NCBI GenBank assembly: GCA_050944015.1
Contig: JBMNQG010000002.1
Location: 1-64,000, forward strand
Reading direction: 5' to 3'
Source of the DNA: DUOX01 sp050944015
GTDB taxonomy: Bacteria; Bacillota; Clostridia; Oscillospirales; Oscillospiraceae
Length of the DNA: 64,000 nt
Shown one piece after another: positions 63,167 through 64,000 of the stretch. The position numbers were made by a program, and so were the translations under genes. Every line of letters begins with the position of its first letter. Positions within the stretch are counted from its first letter, which is position 1. The notes under the pieces were generated by a model. The model did not search any database. It was not told where the DNA came from and saw only the letters and a list, made by a program, of their open reading frames with translations.

Positions 63167-63279
63167 CCCTCCGACATTTTCTGCTCTGAGTATAGCATAA
63201 TTTAGCCGGAAAACACAGCCATTTGACGGGATACGCAGGGTCTGATAACATGATATAGACACCGCGAAAGGAGTCCAAT

Positions 63280-63573
63280 ATGGAAAAGTTTATCCCCGTT
63301 GAGAAGATCTCAAAGAAAAAACAGCGGGAGCTGACGGCGCAGAAACGCGGCACATGGGGCGGGCAAAACCCCGCGACACGGAAGCCCGAAAATCCTAAGG
63401 CGTATAACAGGAAAAAGGCACGGAAATGGAATCAGGATTCCATGACTGTGCCTTCTGTTTTTGTGGGCATGATTGCAGATACGTGGTATAATCTGGTTGA
63501 AAGATGGCGTAGCTTGCGCGCTTTGTCTTTTCGATATGCAAGGGCTTTAATTTCTTGCTCTGCATCTTTATGA
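63280..63573 (+). CDS. Small basic conserved protein
   Basis: The first 55 or so residues (MEKFIPVEKISKKKQRELTA, QKRGTWGG, PENPKAYNRKKARKW) look like a genuine small basic protein of Clostridia. The frame then continues through a terminator-like hairpin to 63573. The last 40 codons may therefore be chance or the result of a lost stop. GAAAGGAG precedes the ATG. The role is unknown. Confidence 0.5.
   Translation: MEKFIPVEKISKKKQRELTAQKRGTWGGQNPATRKPENPKAYNRKKARKWNQDSMTVPSVFVGMIADTWYNLVERWRSLRALSFRYARALISCSASL
63415..63461 (+). terminator. Terminator-like hairpin
   Basis: AAGGCAC and ATGGAATC pair with GATTCCAT and GTGCCTT in one interrupted stem, followed by CTGTTTTTG. It lies inside the open frame of the preceding small gene. 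Confidence 0.6.
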
Positions 63574-63597
63574 TATATTTCCCCACCATCTGTTGGC
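63548..63597. repeat. Dispersed roughly 50-base repeat, copy C
   Basis: TTAATTTCTTGCTCTGCATC and then ATATTTCCCCACCATCTG resemble the copies at 49204 and 52215. Confidence 0.6.
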
Positions 63598-63661
63598 GTG
63601 GGCTGCCCCATCAAGTGGAGAGCGCAGAGTCCTTGTTGTGATGGATTTTTCGGAGGCTATA

Positions 63662-63847
63662 ATGAGTAATTACACAAAAAACGAATTGCAGGAGGCCAAG
63701 CGGGCCATTTTGTCTCTGCTGCACAAGTGCGAAAAAGTAGAGGAGAAGCTGGAGCCGGGGAAATCCCAGCACACGCTGACAGTGCGGCGTATTCAGGCGC
63801 TGCGTATTTCGTCCGAACTGATCGAACGAGAGTTGAAAGAAGCGTGA
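63662..63847 (+). CDS. Small helical protein upstream of an HsdR remnant
   Basis: This 61-residue protein (MSNYTKNELQEAKRAILSLL, HKCEKVEEKL, RIQALRISSELIERELKEA) is helical and charged. CGGAGG precedes the ATG. It looks like a conserved Firmicute small protein, but I know no function. The HsdR-like remnant follows four bases later. Confidence 0.6.
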   Translation: MSNYTKNELQEAKRAILSLLHKCEKVEEKLEPGKSQHTLTVRRIQALRISSELIERELKEA

Positions 63848-63851
63848 AAAC

Positions 63852-64000
63852 GTGGAGCTTGTACTGCGCTCCAAAAACCCGCTTGACCTTTTCAGGATTG
63901 TTTACGACAACACCATTATGGATGTGGTGCTGAATCGTATGACACAAAATCAGGAGTTTTGAGAGAGGTATCTGGAGGACGCCGAGTTCCGCAAGGAAGT
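63852..64000 (+). pseudogene. Type I restriction HsdR-like C-terminal remnant
   Basis: From the GTG at 63852 the frame reads NPLDLFRIVYDNTIMDVVLN and MTQNQEF, then TGA at 63959-63961. After this stop the same frame continues ERYLEDAEFRKE to the window edge. In HsdR-like tails a cysteine codon (TGC) usually stands where TGA is found. With no 5' part and a premature stop it is a broken remnant. Identification is from recalled HsdR tail motifs. Confidence 0.5.

Overview
This window looks like a chromosome segment of an anaerobic, endospore-forming, fairly GC-rich member of the Clostridia (Oscillospirales-like by inference; no rRNA is present to confirm it). The support is spoIIID, spoVAD, spoVAE and spoIID, pyruvate:ferredoxin oxidoreductase, rubredoxin, butyrate kinase, Rex, a HrcA/CIRCE-controlled dnaK operon and remnants of acetyl-CoA synthase genes.

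1-13.3 kb: a partial FAD oxidoreductase, an MTA/SAH-nucleosidase-like gene and a cupin, then a Wood-Ljungdahl / CO dehydrogenase neighbourhood that is being dismantled. hcp is a frameshifted scrap, cooS lacks its 3' end, cooC has an internal deletion with a frameshift, and a piece of acsB is fused in frame to the 3' part of a corrinoid-activator (RACo-type) gene. Intact neighbours are rubredoxin with its own promoter, a GntR regulator, a corrinoid protein, CooT, a His-rich small protein and a DUF3786 protein. A FecCD-type ABC importer follows; its permease carries two in-frame TAG codons.

13.4-43.8 kb: ordinary core genome. It holds spoIIID, spoVAD-spoVAE, rpsF-ssb-rpsR, nifJ, an Asp23/FakA pair, spoIID, hrcA-grpE-dnaK-dnaJ, cysK, an Rrf2 regulator, mnmE, an SLH-domain surface protein, rex, nifS-nifU, buk, an ECF sigma/anti-sigma pair, dusB, xth and trmB.

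43.9-57.8 kb: a tRNA-Pro locus (one broken and one intact copy) followed by an integrative element. Cargo next to the tRNA comprises a GIY-YIG-like protein, a small membrane protein, an RNase J-like metallo-beta-lactamase/beta-CASP protein and a PD-(D/E)XK-like nuclease. Then come a tyrosine integrase, an excisionase-like protein, a MobP-type relaxase with Sel1-like repeats, a ribbon-helix-helix-like accessory protein and an HTH protein. Divergent from these is a roughly 1,030-residue protein with the catalytic signature of two-barrel RNA polymerases, closest in motif layout to eukaryotic RNA-silencing RdRPs, translationally coupled to an unknown 298-residue protein. This last pair is the most interesting item in the window.

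57.8-64 kb: a second accessory block. A Dam-type adenine methylase, a DUF1998 protein split by a frameshift and an NTPase-like protein form a defence-like module whose outer edge cuts the 3' end of a DUF523 gene. Beyond it are MmcQ/YjbR, a GIY-YIG::ArsC/Spx-like fusion, two small proteins and a broken HsdR-like tail at the window edge.
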